From: Seriola aureovittata
Lineage: Eukaryota; Chordata; Actinopteri; Carangiformes; Carangidae
Length of the DNA stretch: 64,000 nt
Direction: 5' to 3'
Assembly (NCBI RefSeq): GCF_021018895.1
Contig: NC_079386.1
Location: 12,703,835-12,767,834 of the forward strand
Below, piece by piece: positions 1 through 13,655 of this stretch. Numbering within the stretch: the first letter of the stretch is position 1; each line of letters begins with the position of its first letter. The position numbers and the translations under genes were made by a program. The notes under the pieces are model-generated. The model had not been told where the DNA came from, did not search any database, and saw only the letters and a program-made list of their open reading frames with translations.

Positions 1-685
1 TTTATAATTTTTCTCTTCATCCTCTCTTTCTCCTGTTCTCTATCCTTAACCTCATGTCTATTTCTTCCTCTTTTTCCTCTAGTATTTCTTTCTGTGGTCA
101 ATGTGGGTACTCTCTCAGGCTTTCTGAGTGTGTGTGTTTGCAATCTGAGGTTGTTTTTCTCCTGCAGGCTCCCAGGCTGCTGTGTGCTGCCAGACCCCCA
201 CAACCAATCATGATCTCAGTCCAAAATTCCTCACCACTGACCAGAGCCTTAATATTGTGTGTTTGTGAACTACTTTGCAAACTAGTTTTGATGGGGACAG
301 AGTGTACGCTTGCTGAGTTAATTTTGTACGCAACAAATTTCTAATCTGTGTGCAAGCATCATTTAAACTAGGTGTAGAGAACCTGTTCAGTTTGTCCTGT
401 CCCTGTTCTTTACAATGTGTGCTATACTGTGAGTTCTCATCTCACTGGGAGGACTCTGAATTGACCCCGCCATAATGGATTCACTGTGTCTGTAAATGGG
501 ATAGGATTTCAGAGGCACACCTGAGTGAAACAGAGAAGGGGGGGGGGGGGGGGGGTGCACTAGATTTTTTTTTTAAAAATGGAGAAACAGAGAAACAGTG
601 AAATTAGAGACACATAGAGTTTTTCACTTACCGGTCACAGGTCTCTCTTCTGGCTTAGTCTGCGACGTGCCCCAGCAGCTCTGTG

Positions 686-688
<3 letters not shown>

Positions 689-731
<43 letters not shown>
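689..731. repeat. (TG)n microsatellite
   Basis: About 20 uninterrupted TG dinucleotides. It is preceded at about 539-555 by a run of roughly 17 G. Confidence 0.95.
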
Positions 732-733
<2 letters not shown>

Positions 734-1319
734 CGCCATCACGTCTCCATGAGCTTGCCTCACTGAGTCAATCTGCATGAGGAATCGACAGTAAACAGTG
801 AAAGAAAAAAAAAAGAAGCAGAGAGATGTTAGCTCAACACTGCTCTCCTTTATGTTGTAATCACAGTTTACAGTTTGTCATCAGATATCCAAATCTGCCC
901 CTCTGTGATTAATGAACAAAGGGGCTCAGTGATTATCACACTGGCGGGTTTTCCCACCAGACCAACAAGGCAGTTTATTTCACACGCTGCAGGGAGGATT
1001 TCCATTAAACAAGTTGGAAACTTTGCTCTAGTGTTAAAATGCTTTGACTAACTGACAGGCCACTTTTTAAAATGTGATATACATATGATAATTGTAGTAA
1101 AGTGTAGTAATGCTGTGTCAAACAGAGAGGGCAACAGTTAAAGCTAAAGGGGGGCATTGGTAAGACGAATAAAACTTTAAACATTCTCATGTAAAACAAT
1201 CTATTTTTTATCTTTGCTATTTTAACTCACAGTCATGGACAGATTCTGAGATCATGGTTTCCTGGACATGTAGAAGCCCCACCCCACCCCCACGCCTCCC
1301 ATACAGGGAAAGACACCCA

Positions 1320-1520
1320 AACTTTTTGTGGTCAATTTGTGTCACATTTGCATCACTCTGTAGTCGCTTTGTCTCTTTGTAGTTGTTTTGCTTCTCTTCT
1401 CCTTCTGTATCTCGTTTGGTGTCTCTTTGTAGCCGTCCTGCATCTCTGTGCGGCTTTTTTTCCATCTCCTTTTGCTTTTCTTTGTTGTTGTTTTGTTACT
1501 CTTTGTGGTTGCGCCGACTC
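1320..1520. repeat. Degenerate minisatellite, TCTTTGTAG-type units
   Basis: Imperfect units containing tctttgtagttgtttt, tctttgtagccgtc and ctttgtggttg recur about every 20-40 bases. The repeats also create long but meaningless open frames on both strands, which I do not treat as genes. Confidence 0.6.
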
Positions 1521-2422
1521 TCCAAATCTCATTGAAGAAACACTGATGTGTGTTCTGTATGAAACCATCCATCCCGTCCAGTCATCCTACGATTTATGAC
1601 CTCCTGTCATAACCCATGAGTTATTTAAGTTGATTTTTTATGATGAAAGACCTTATAAATACTTTATATAGTGTATATATATATCGTTTATATACTGGGA
1701 AGAAGACTGATTTAACTGCTATTTACATTGTGTCTGAGAATACTGATGATTGATAATGGAAAGTTATGCACATTTTTTTTTCCCATAGCACAATTCACAA
1801 TAGAAACTGTTGAGATCCAGCACCTCCCTCTGCTCCACATCCCCTGACCTGTTTCTTAACCTGATTAGACTAAAATAAATACCTTTTTTCACTCTAAGCA
1901 AATACAGCTTGGCACTATAGTGTGGCCCTGACTTTATCTAATCACTCAGAGGTTCTACAAATAGAAGAGAAATCCTCAGGGAAATTATAAATTTGACTTA
2001 GTTGTTGCTCAGTCAGTTGGATATACATTACCTACAGCGTTAAATCAAACCCTGGCTGTATGTTCAGGGAACATCTGGGTCTAGGTTTGCAGCAGGATAG
2101 ATCAAGGTTGAGTGGAGCTTTGTCAAACAGAACGTAAAGCGGCTACTGTCTGAGTCCTGCTTGACTCCGCTGGTTGAATGAAACCCCACAATGCAAACAG
2201 TAATATCTGGCTGAGAGGGAAAAGTTTTGGGAAGAAAGCTTTTAGTGTTTAAATGGAAACAATAGCTTGAGTTGAGGTATCCACGTGGCTGCCTGTGAGT
2301 CATCACTCGCATACATCAGATGACCTCTATGTAATCTGTGTTTGGTTGTCAGATAAGGGCTTATCAATTTCTCTGGCTGGTGCAGCCTCTTGACGTCCTA
2401 TTCCAGGATTAGACAGTGGGCA

Positions 2423-2442
2423 GGATGATGATGATGATGATG
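2423..2442. repeat. (GAT)n microsatellite
   Basis: Short run of six GAT/ATG trinucleotides. Confidence 0.85.
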
Positions 2443-2846
2443 GGCAGTGTAAATAGTGGGTGATTGGCTGGTTGCTGGGCCACCATGCCATTCAGTGATA
2501 TTGTCAGCTTACATTAGGCTATCATGTCGCCGCAGTGCAGGATCTTAATTCCATTAAACTGTGACCTGGTGATGAGAAGATGAGCTGTCAGCAGGCCTGG
2601 GTACTCAGACCTGCTGTCAGTGTGATAAGGCAGCTTAAATGTGAGCTGTAGGAGAGGTGAGCATGCTGGGAAATGCTGTTTAACACACTGTTTACTACAT
2701 ATTGGAGAGAAGGTTTGTCCCTGTTGTAGTTAAGGACGGGTTTACCTGTGTGTTTTCACCCTCAAAAGGAACGCTGTGATTTTTATTGATATTTTTTTGC
2801 CACCTCTTTTAAATGTATGTATCTGTTCTCTCTCCTCTCGTTACAG

Positions 2847-3225
2847 ACATCAATCATGGGTGTGAAGATGCTGCAGTGTTTTCCTTTCTACAGACGCTGT
2901 AAAGAGCGTTGCAAGAGGCAATGCCCCCCTGCCACAGGTGAGGGGCAACTACAGTCTGACTATTTAAGATAAATCCACTGTAGACCAAACAAACAGCCAT
3001 GTCGTGATAGTACAGCCTGTTAAAGCCTGACTCTCTATCTTCCACCCCTCAGTTCCCATAGAGGAGATGAAGCCCCGTCTGTCCTCCACCACATCCTGGG
3101 GTAGTGACAGTGAGGGAGCAGGAAGCCTCAGTCGAGGCTCCCAAATCTACTTCTCCACCAAGGCCCGGCTGTCTTTCAGACACCAGCTGGACAGCAACAT
3201 CAACGCAGTGGACGCCACCTACTAA
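2847..3225 (+). CDS. Unrecognised small basic/serine-rich protein, last two exons
   Basis: Two exons joined by a GT-AG intron (2938-3052): 2847-2937 and 3053-3225, with the stop TAA at 3223-3225. If translation starts at the ATG at 2856 the protein is 84 residues. The frame is open to the acceptor at 2846, so this could also be the C-terminal end of a longer protein. The N-terminal part is rich in Cys, Arg and Lys (CFPFYRRCKERCKRQCPP), which suggests a palmitoylated or membrane-apposed segment. The second half has a Ser-rich acidic stretch (SSTTSWGSDSEGAGS) and ends in NINAVDATY. I do not recognise the family. Exon structure, stop position and codon-like composition make it a credible gene, but the function is unknown. 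Confidence 0.65.
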
Positions 3226-4672
3226 GGGATGACAGGGTGCTGCAGAGGAGATAAATGGACTCCAGTATTAAAGTTTTCCATTGCCCACTCATGCTTGGAG
3301 CCTGTGGCGCAGAGCTGGCAGCCTGATAGCTGAGCAAATGCATCTGTCGTCACCTTTAGACGTGATCAACAGTAGTTGTGAACAGGCCACAATTTGCATT
3401 GTAACCCCTCTGTGCTCGCCGCCAACAAAGAATGCTTGATGATGAATCAGAGTCAACAAGGGACACAGACTGAAATAGACTTGGTTTCCAGTGTCAGTGC
3501 ATTATGGTTTCGGGAGTCTAAACCGAGTGGATCCAGTACGCAAATGGATATAATATTGATGAAAGCGAAGACAACATAGAAACGTGTTTACAGTGTTCAC
3601 TACCAACAAGTGCATTATTTTTTCGTTTCTCTCTTTTGTTTGGTTGGTGGGTGGGACTTTTTTTTTTTTTTTTTTTTTAACTGATTCTCTGTTTTTCAAT
3701 TACTTTCCTGACCTTTGTGGACTTTTTTCATTTGGAGATGATATCGTCATCGTTTCGATGAGCAGGATGAGGCAGTTAAAGTTCTGATTAAATCTTCTCA
3801 TTAGCAGTCATCATCATGAGTGAATTATAAATCCATCGTTGACATTTTGTCTGGGTTAACTATCTAATCCTGCTCTGTGACACAAAACCCTTCACAGCAA
3901 CAGTGAAATACTACAAAACAGAAAGGAAAAAAGGCATTAACTCTAATTCTAGCACAAACTTATTAGGGTCAGGTTGTATGATATTTGCAGGTATGAAAAT
4001 GTTCAGCTGCTGCCTCTAGTTAGTTCCTCTTTGAAAAAGCATCTGGTAAACCGAGCTGCACAGCAGTTACATTTCCATTAGGTATTTTGTGAGTTATAAC
4101 ATTCTGACTAATTCCTTTTTGTTTATATTTTTTATAATTAAAAACACTCCTGGTTGCATTTGATATTAAAATGTATTGACTTTTTAACAGTACAGATTTT
4201 TTTAGGATGAACAGGGTTCTGTATTTGCCTACAAAGAACAGATATGAATGTAAGCGCTGATCCCAAACGACTGTGAAAAACCTGCTGAAATATGAAACTA
4301 CCATTTTTTGTCCTTTGATGCAAAACCAGTTATCAGCTATTCAAATCCACAGAACGTCAAAAGAAAAGTTTCTTTATTCTTTACTAACAAAATAATAACA
4401 ATGTACATTTAAAAAAATGTCTCCTGTGTTTTTATTGGTGGTGAATGTGAAGTGTGTGTGTTGCAGCATTAAATATGAGGATCACATACATTAATGTGTA
4501 CAAGTCATTCACATTGCTTCTTCGGGTGGTTTCATTTCTTAACCAAGACACAGACATTGTATCTTGTTAACAGTGTTTATTTAAAAAATTTGTTCACTGG
4601 TATAAAAAAAAAAAGAAACAAAAAACAATCTATAGACAAACTTCTCCAGACCTGTTACCACCGATGATCTCG
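3226..4672. other. 3' UTRs of the flanking genes; no coding sequence
   Basis: This lies between two genes that converge, so it probably holds their 3' UTRs. A T homopolymer sits at about 3659-3678. On the minus strand an AATAAA signal (TTTATT on +, 4576-4581) lies about 95 bases past the mettl3 stop and is the likely polyadenylation signal for that gene. Nothing else coding is visible. Confidence 0.55.
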
Positions 4673-7600
4673 TCACTGCATGTTTTTGGGTTTGGAGATG
4701 ACGCCGTCCGGATAACGCTTCTTGAACCGAGCCACGACCTCGGGATCCAAAAGGTGAATGCCATCGAGCTGGTTTCCAAGAGTTATCCTAGAAGGGAAAT
4801 AAAGGGGCAAAAAAGGAACAATCAGTATAAGTAAAATATGTAGAACAGTTAGTTTTCCTTTAAATTAAAGCATGACAGCGCCTTTACCAGTTGGGCTGGA
4901 CGTTGTGCGGTCGACCAAACAGCTCAATCTTCCTGGTGCCTGGCGAGAGTCTCTCTATCATGCCATAGATTTCATCTGGTTTGTGACTGGTGGAGCGAAC
5001 CTGGGAGAGAGTGCGCAGAGTTTAATGAAGCAATCTCTGAAGGAGTCATACGGGGTGACTGCAGCATGTGTGACAGAAGATATAGTTGTTTACCTCGGCC
5101 ACAATGACATCGCAGTCCAAACCTCTGTTGAATCCCTGAGGGTTTCCTTTTACCCCCACCTGAAGAGAAACAAATCACATGGTACGTTTTACATTGTAGA
5201 CATATATCAGACACACTTTTCCAGACATGCTCACAAAAAATGAGACAGTAGCACCAAAACACCCTCTAGCTGTAGTACACATCTCTAATGAACAAAAATG
5301 TAAATATAAGAAGTAGAATCTTCAAATGGCGAGACCCCTCCAGCCTCAAGCTGAGTAAATTGATAGACATATGGTGGAAACAGGTTCAAATTCAATATAT
5401 AGGATGGTGTACAAGAAGAGAGGCATGTAAACATACCAGGCAGTGCTCCTTCCCGTGGTTCAGCCAGTGGCCTGTCCTCCCAGTGCGGATGATTCTCTGA
5501 AGCTGGTTGGTTTTCACCCATATGATTTCATCGACACGCTCGTAACTGAGAGAGGGAAATAAAGCAACAAAAAGAGGAAACATATGAGGAATGAAATCAA
5601 ACGGTGTCCTGACAAAATGATGACATGATGTTGGGAGGAAAGACTTACCCCCAGAGACTGAGGCACTCTCTGCCCAACTCCATAGCCCTGTAAGAAGAGG
5701 AGCAGAGGGCGTACAGTGAGGCTGAGCAAACAAAATTATATGTGGAAGTGCAGAACCAGGACGCTTCCTACTCCACTACCATGCAGATTCAACCTGTATA
5801 AAAATGTTTGTGGACTAAATTGTGTTAGACATTTTATTGAGATTTGTAAGTGATGTTCTTCTTCACAAACCAGATGAGCTTGTGCTTAGTTCAAGGACAT
5901 CCTGACGTTGTAAGACACAAAGTTATAGATGAACACATGGTGAAACTTTCCTGTAGTTTCCTGTAGACCTCCATGTAAACAAAGGTTATAACCACTACAT
6001 GTACATTTACCTCCGATCTTTCCAAACAGACTTAAAATTCTGGATACAAAGAAGCCAAACACTTGCTTTTACTGCAGCTATAAAACCAGACTCTGTCTAT
6101 ATATAAATGAACATCAAGGTCTATGAGCTGAGCCGGATTCCTCAGACTGTTCGGTGTTGTTTTAGTTACCTGCCGGTGACCCAGAGGAAAAGGAAACCAT
6201 CGTCCTGCAGGATGGGGATGTTGAGTTTTCTCATCTCGTCATCAGTCAGTGTACCATAGGGCAGCTCCATGTGGATGTCCCAGGGAGGGTCGGCCATCAC
6301 CACAGCAAACTTACCAAGGATGGAAACGTCCAAGTAGCGGATATCACAGCAGATCCACTGGGAATTAAAACGCGAACAAAAATATAACCATCCATCTATT
6401 TCTTGCTACCCTACCCTACCCCATCTTCCTCTTTCATCCCTCCCCATCCTCTTCCTCACCTGTGAAGGGAACAGCTTGCCCACGTTGCTGTCGGCGTCCC
6501 CCGCACAGAGGCCGAGCTCTGCGGCCCCCGCCTGGGGGCCCAGCAGGCTCCCCTCAGTCTCTGGAGGGCTGTCGATCTCATAGTGGACGTATTTGCAGGT
6601 GTCCATGTGGAAACAGGTGTTGAGGAAGGAGCAGTCGCCGAGGCTCTCGTCTGTGTGCTTGTTGATGATGCGACTGTGTGAGGAAATACACATCACAAAG
6701 TAAAACAGCTTCATGCACATGTTTGTGTAATGCCATTTATTTTAATGACTTCAGGTTTGAGTGAAAATCCCCCCAAAAAATGCTCCACTATTTTATTGCA
6801 AATGTTAAAATATAGAGAGCAAATATATAAAATAGTAAGTATTAACTTACAATTGTTTTTGCCTTGAATTATTTTTAGAGGCCTGGTGGAATAAGACCAT
6901 CCTGTATTTTACTTGTTTTTAATGAATGTAGAAATGCCTGGCAAAATATGTGTCTCAAAGTTTCAAATTTCTCTTGTGACCCCTTTGTGAGGTCCTGACC
7001 ACCAGGTTGGGGAGTAATGCCTTCGACAAAGTCATTTTCTAAAAAGGAGAAACTCCACTAATTATATAATTTTCGACAAATGCAAGTGACAAGATGCATT
7101 ATCCTTCTTTGTCTTAGTTACAGTGCCCTCCACAGGTCAAACCCAGTATTTCTCCAACACTGAAGTCCAATTAAAATTCATCATTTATCTAAATCAAAGT
7201 GTGATACTTTGAATCTGTTACAGTTTTTAAAAACAGGTGCAGAGATGGGTAAATGTGTTTAGTTATTTACTAAGAATGTACTATTTGTAAAATCAGTGAT
7301 ATCGACAATAAATAACCTGCATAGCACAATGTAGCAGACGCACGGCAGCCAGGACCACTACAGAAATAAAGTTTTGTACGAGCAGAGTATCATATGTATG
7401 CGGCTGTTACATTTCTAATAAAAGGATTTCATCATGCCAGGTGACATAAATACAGACAAAAGAAGATCAGAAAGTTTGCAGACGAACACTGACCGGAAGT
7501 GTAACTTGGTGCAGGGCTGCGGTGTGTCCCCAGAGCGTATACACTCCTCTTTGGTCCCGTGGTCGCAGAACTCTTGGACCTGAGCTCGGCCGCGAGACCG

Positions 7601-9450
7601 GAACTTTTCTACGATGGACTGCTCCTTGGCTGTGCTGGCGTTCAGCAGCTCCAGAATCTCTCTGCTCACCTACACGCAAATAACATTCACATGATGCGAT
7701 GGCAGTAAACACACCTCCACACTCTCCAGCTTCCATTTTGAGCGACTGAAAATTGAACTGGTCGTGATAATAATCCCTCATACCTTCTTGCTCTGCTGCT
7801 CCTTCGTGGACTGTTGGTTCAAGAGGCTCTCGATCTCCATGTCCACATGAGACGACTGGCTTTTACTACTCCTACCCTTCTTCTCAGCCCCACTCCCTGA
7901 CGCTGAGGGCCCCGCCAGCGTTGAGGAGGAAGCCGGTGTCAGAGAGGTGGTGGACGAGTGTGGCGGGGAAGCAGAGCTCTGTAGTGAGGGTGAGAAGCCT
8001 GCAGCTCTTTTGTTGTGGCTTTGGTCTTCTGCTTTTCTCTTGACTCCAGTCCTTTGGGCTCCAGCCCCAGACCCGATCATAGCCCATAATTTTGTGTGGT
8101 CCACGGCTATGACGACTGTGGAGGAGGAGGCAGAGGAGGAAGTTGTAGAAGAAGAAGCTGAGGTAGACTGCCGAACCTCGATGAGCTCCTGAGCTGAGAA
8201 TTTAAGCAACAGACTCTGGATGCACCCGTGACTGACAGCGGATTCCGACTGTGAGAGACAATCAAATGGAGGATGACAGAAAGAAGAAATAGTCATTAAT
8301 ATAATAAATGACCACTTCTCTACATAAAACCCTTGGACACACAAACAAAGACTCACACTGATGAGTTCATTTGTGATTGCGAGGGAGTCTGTAGGCATTG
8401 ACAGGCTCAGATCAGATAGATATCCCAGCAGCCTCTTCTCCAGTTCGGGGTCTGGTGGTTTTTCTGTCTCCTCCTGAGAGGTGAATGGAGCTGACGGTGC
8501 CGGGCTGTCACTCCTGGCGGTGGAACTGTCTGTGCTGCCTCCACCTTCTACATTGAGAGGAGACAGGGAGAGGGCGAGGGAGGGAGAGAGAGAGAGAAGT
8601 TAAACTTGTGAATGCCCTAATTTTGAAAACTTGAGCGAGACAGTGCTTTCGAAATCATTAACGTATCAAATTTTTCATACGTTTTCCATAAGTTAACAGT
8701 CTTATTTGATCAAATTAAAGGACCCAAAACAGCTATTTTAGCTTTCATACTTTTCAGTTGAGACCAAATCAAGAACAACATAAAAAAACATTTCTACCTC
8801 ATCTGGATGTGAAGTTTTTCTTTTCATCTCATTTGTATTTTATATTTATATATTGTATATTATATTTTTTGGGAGCTCTGTGGAAAACCAAACTATTATT
8901 ATCTTCATTGTATCAAACTTGTGCAACTTTAGGGGCGTGGAAGTAGCCACTTGTTATGAGCTTCAAACTATTGTCTGTTAACTAAACTATATCAATTAGC
9001 CAATGGGCTGAAAGTAATGTTTAAATAACCCCTTGACACCAAAATGAGCCGCTTATGCCCGCTACTTTTGGTGTGAAAGGGATATTTACAATTGAAGTAA
9101 GTTTAGTTTGACAGCGCCCCATTGTTGATATCGTTTGTTGAGTTAAATTTCCCAGTATTTTCTGGTGAAAGTAAGTAATTTTAAGACAACACTGTGGCCT
9201 CTGGTAAAAAATAAATTGGAATTTGCCTCCATTCTTGACATTTATAAATTCAATAAGTAACTTATTAACCGGGTTAATCGCTTAATAACAAAAATAATCG
9301 TTATATCTGTGGCCGGGGCTGGTACCCGCCGTCCAGTCTGAACATACCCGCGGACAGTTGTGCTGGGTCTTTCCGTCGCCGCTGCAGCCTCTCCCGCAGG
9401 GAATCCAGCTGCTTCTTGTGCGCCTGGATGTTGCTCCATGTGTCCGACAT
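4673..9450 (-). CDS. mettl3: METTL3, m6A mRNA methyltransferase catalytic subunit
   Basis: Catalytic subunit of the nuclear METTL3-METTL14 complex, which makes N6-methyladenosine in mRNA using S-adenosylmethionine. Eleven coding exons (minus strand, 5' to 3'): 9348-9450, 8357-8547, 7784-8248, 7494-7669, 6460-6673, 6170-6357, 5649-5687, 5437-5545, 5094-5159, 4888-5000, 4673-4787. They join in frame to 592 residues; human METTL3 has 580. The N-terminal leader helix ([14 protein letters not shown]) is conserved. A Ser-rich linker carries a KRK-type nuclear signal, and the CCCH zinc-finger region starts near residue 288 ([11 protein letters not shown]). The catalytic DPPW motif is at about residues 406-409. 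The end ([12 protein letters not shown]) matches the family apart from the last residues. It is head-to-head with ttc5. Identity is not in doubt; exact limits rest on splice-site reading. Confidence 0.97.
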
Positions 9451-9979
9451 GACGAGCTGGGTTCAACAGCAACAAAAACACCCAACACGAGCTGCGCTGA
9501 ACGGCTTCACAACAAAAGTTAACCACTGTCCGCCCTGTCTGGAGCGAAGAATGTATGGTACGCGAGGAAAAAGTGTCGGAGCAGCAGCTCGATTGAAAGG
9601 TTCCGGCTGATAGTGTACGAATGTCCCGGGCGGTTAAATTATCTGTTATAAAAGAAATGTCATTTTTCCATTTATATGTATTTAAAGGTATATTTAGGAA
9701 AAGAAAAAATTCGGTAAAAGTTTCTCCGTTTATTTTTTCAGAAGGTGTATTGTCGGAATAATTTGCCATGCGGACTACTCCAACTTCCGGCGTCACTGAA
9801 ATTAAAAGCTTGTTTCCTCTGTCCTAAAACTCACTGCATTCGTGATAAATGTGAAAGAAATGACGTTTCCTGTCAACGTATTAACAGCAGAACCTTAAAT
9901 TTAATACTCGATCCGTAACTCGTTGATTTAGCTCAACACCATCTGCTAGCAGCTATTGCTTTTATTCGCTAACGCAAAG
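9451..9979. promoter_or_regulatory. Putative bidirectional promoter, mettl3 / ttc5
   Basis: Only 529 bases separate the start codons of two divergently transcribed housekeeping genes. An ETS-type motif ACTTCCGG lies at 9783-9790, common in bidirectional CpG promoters by established knowledge. No TATA box is evident. Shared promoter use is inferred from the layout. Confidence 0.6.
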
Positions 9980-12900
9980 ATGGCGGAAGACGAGAAGAGT
10001 GGTGAGCCAGCGAAAGACAAAAACGAGCTGCAAATTTTTAAGGTAGGTCTCGTCATTTATAACGTGCGGACATGTAAATACACCGAGTGTCTCGAGTCGT
10101 CGTGTTTTGTTGACTTCTTGTGCGGTAATTGTCGTGTGTCGCCTCTCAGTTTGCATGCTGGACATCTCCTGAACGACTCGTTACTATAACAACTGGCTGC
10201 AACTGTCATGCTAACTGTATTTCTGCTCCCTTTCTATGTGTGAATTTACCTTAATGTATGTACTCAATGTTTAAGATGAAGAGTAATATTCTTTAAATCC
10301 TTATTTTTATCTCCTTGTACTACCAAATAAATATAATATGGATGCCTTGCTTGAATCTGTCCTACTACTTCTTGCTGAGTCACTAGATTGTATGTGTTAA
10401 TGCATCAGACACAGGCACCAGGGATGAACTGGTATTACTTCCAATCCTTTTAATCAAGAACCTCACAAAATCTGCTTAATACTCCACTGTTTGTTAAAAA
10501 TAAGTGTCTGTTTTTACAATTTAATTTTCCAGCTTTTAGTTCTCAGTTTCTAATATTTCTTTTCTCAGACATAGAACTCGTGTCCTCATCTTAATCATAT
10601 TAGTTAATGGACTATAAAAACACAATAGACAGAAGGAAATAAGTCCAGGACTTTATCAATCTGCACCTGGAAAAGTCTGATATGTTTAAGTATTGCCAGT
10701 AAACCAGAAGCAAATTAGTAACAACTGTAGTAATTTCACTGTTGCTGATTTGTCTTGTGTTAAGTGAGAAACAGAAATAACCAAATACCAATAGTAAGCT
10801 GGTGCATCTCTTATAAAACGATTGTCCTAGTTTTTCACAGTCAGTTGTGTAGCAGTAGGCAGATTAAGCTGCAAGAAATGTGTCTTTGGTCTATTTTTAT
10901 CCATTGTTAAGTATTCATAATCTATTTTTCACATTCACCCACCTTCCCCTCCCTCTCCATGCCCTCCAATTACAGGAGCTTGTGGATGAACTGTATAATT
11001 TCAGAGATTGCTATTTTGAGACTCACAGTGTGGAGGAAGCTGGAAGGAAACAAAGTGATGTTGCACAGGAAACCGAGAAGACACTTAAGAAGCTGGAGGA
11101 GAAAGAAGGTGAGTGTTGTGTTTACACAGCAGCACTGCATTGCAGCATCAATTTGCAGAATTTCATTGACTCCCACAGTATCTCTGTATTTGTGATTTGC
11201 AACAGATCGCTATAAACACAAAGCAGAGTTTCTGCTGCAGAAAGGCAGGTGTCTGAACGTAGCTCCAGACTTCAGTACCGTAGCAGAGGAGTGCCTTTCC
11301 CGGGCCGTGAAGCTGGAGCCTGGCCTGGTCGAGGGCTGGAACACACTGGGCGAGCAGTACTGGAAGAAAGGAGACTTGATTGGTGCCAAGAACTGCTTCA
11401 CTGGAGCCTTGCAGCAGGTATTGGAAAGATAAAAGGGATGGATGTGTTTTCACTCAGTCTTTTTTTCATTCACTTGCTATAGCTTAACAAAGAAAGCCAT
11501 TACTTAAGCTATAAAAAAGTATATTTTTGCTATGAATTAATGGCATGCTCTCAGTGATGTGAATGTATTTTTCTAGTCAAAATCCCCATTGTAAAATTAC
11601 AGAAAATCTGGAGCTACATCCAATGAATTTGCAGGCCATTTCTAGTATAATAATCTACCTTTTCTCTGTCTGTATCACCATGCTAGGCTTCACATATAAA
11701 CTCATCTGTCTGTGCTTCGTCTTCCACCTCTGTAGAGCAAGAACAAAGTCTCTCTACGTAACCTGTCCATGGTGCTGAGGCAGCTGCCAGCAGCAGACAG
11801 CGATGCACATGGCAAACAAGTGCTGGAGAGTGTTGACATGGCCCGACAAGCTGTCCAGCTGGATGTCAAAGACGGGACGTCCTGGTGTGAGTAGAGCGTC
11901 AGAGACCTTAGTAAGCAGAGAGGATGAAGACAGTGTTATGGGGATGTGGGTAGCGCTTAATTTGCTCTCTGTATTGAGGGAGCTGTTTGTTACACATATC
12001 CAGATTATATCCAGAAGTTAAAACAGTCATTATACATATTCTATGCTGTCCTGCACATAATTGAATAAAATTGTACTTATGTTGTTGGTTATAACAGATA
12101 TCCTGGGAAATGCCTACGTGTCTCTCTTTTTCACCTGTGGACAGAATCCACAGTTGTCTCAACAAGCTCTAAGTGCCTATGCACAATCTGTGAGTACACA
12201 CATACACAGTACACACACACACACTTAAATGCACAGTTAAAATCAGTCAGCACCGATTGCGCTATTGTACTAATATCTTGCTCCTCTCCCACCTTTGCAG
12301 GAGAAAGTGGACAGAGCTGCCTCTTGTTACCCGGAGCTGCATTTCAACCGATCCACTCTGTTCCAGTACGAGGAGATGTTCGGGTCTGCGCTCGGCGGCT
12401 ACAGCCGAGCGGCGGCGCTCGACCCGGCCTGGGAGGAGCCTCCAGAGAGAGAGAAGCAGCTGCTGGAGTATCTGGAGAAAGTGACAGAACTCATACAGAA
12501 CAAGGTAGGAGACTGTGCTGGTCATTCTCACACTTGCTGCAGAAATCAGTGTTATTTGTTATGACATAATTAAAGCATGACAAATTATTACCAACCATTG
12601 ATACATCACAACGGTACTTCAAAATTTTGTTTAAGAGTTAATGTACAATTAAATAAAAGAAGCCGTAGTTGATGATGCCTGAACTTGTTTAATAGAAAGA
12701 AGCGTGTTTGTGTATTGTACCTTTGTCCTTCTTGGTTTTTTTTTGTTTGGTTTACGTCTTATTTCTTATGTTTATTTTGTTTAGTCTTGTCTGTTTTTAA
12801 AAAAAAAAAACTGAATAAATTAGTTTTCTTACATTGTCAAAAATAAAAATGACAATAAGATTTCATTTTCATTTCATTTCATTATCACAAGGTGGCAGCA

Positions 12901-13655
12901 AAGGGCAGCCATGTTCCTTGTTTTGCTCCTAACCTCCAGTCTGTGTTTCTCTTCAGGGGAAGGTGAAGGCACGTCGGTTACGGACCATGCTCTCCAACCT
13001 CAACACGTCGGCTTTGGGTCCCTGTTCCTCCCCTCAGTTCCGTTCGCCCACAGGCCGTGTGGGCAGCCTGGAGCCTCGAACTATTTCCTCCCTTTCGCAT
13101 GGCCACAACGCCGGGGTGGCCGCCTTGGGCAAGGTGGTGTTCAGCCTGGCTTCTGAGGGTCGCATGGCCTTGTGAGTCCAGCTTCTTTCTGTCATTGTTA
13201 GTCCATTTATCCTCATGCAGTTTGCTTCGGTCTTGGTGTGATAGCAGAAGAAGAGTGCTTGTTTTTTTTGAGTGGTCTGGTAAAATCTTGAAATCTTTTG
13301 TCCAGTACATTCGGCATGGTGGACAGCGAGGAGATGTGTATCGTCGTGATGGTTTACAACACAGCGGACAGCTGGGGCGTCCTGATAGGAGACACTGTAG
13401 TCATTCCTGAACCTCAGGTCAAACGACACAGTATAACACATAAAGATAAGGTCAGTGTTTCATGTATGTAATTAAAAATTAACTGAATAACATCAGTCTG
13501 ATTGTGTGACTTAATACTTCTCTTCTCTCTGGTAGTCGTTTGACTTCAGAAGTATACGAGTGGACTCTCCTCTGCTGCTCATCGTCAATGGCAAGAAACA
13601 AAACGTACAAAGTCAGATTGCTGTCTCTGTTAGTTACAAACCCCAGAGTGAATGA
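9980..13655 (+). CDS. ttc5: TTC5 (STRAP), tetratricopeptide repeat protein 5
   Basis: TPR and OB-fold protein known as a p300/p53 cofactor and as the ribosome-bound factor that recognises nascent tubulin during tubulin mRNA autoregulation. Nine coding exons: 9980-10042, 10976-11108, 11206-11417, 11736-11886, 12098-12189, 12301-12504, 12957-13171, 13306-13450, 13536-13655, joining in frame to 444 residues (human 440). Recognisable segments include [20 protein letters not shown], the TPR helices around [29 protein letters not shown], and the C-terminal OB-type domain with [20 protein letters not shown]. The start ATG sits in a short first exon just downstream of the divergent promoter. The 3' end converges on ccnb1ip1. 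Very confident. Confidence 0.96.

Larger units (their letters stand above)
1..2846. other. Gene-poor stretch with simple repeats
   Basis: I see no exon I can support here; the open frames are short and not protein-like. The stretch holds a G homopolymer (about 539-555), a (TG)n tract (689-731), a degenerate Tctttgtag-type minisatellite (about 1320-1520) and a short (GAT)n run (2423-2442). It probably contains the intron leading into the exon that starts at 2847, because that exon has a clear 3' splice acceptor (ttacag at 2841-2846). Confidence 0.5.

Noticed and set aside
611..720. Possible minus-strand exon with donor near 631
   Set aside because: A GTAAGT-type donor is present but there is no open frame or matching acceptor to support coding sequence.
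9242..9796. 184-residue minus-strand frame
   Set aside because: It reads through the mettl3 first exon in a wrong frame and into the promoter; the mettl3 frame is the conserved one.
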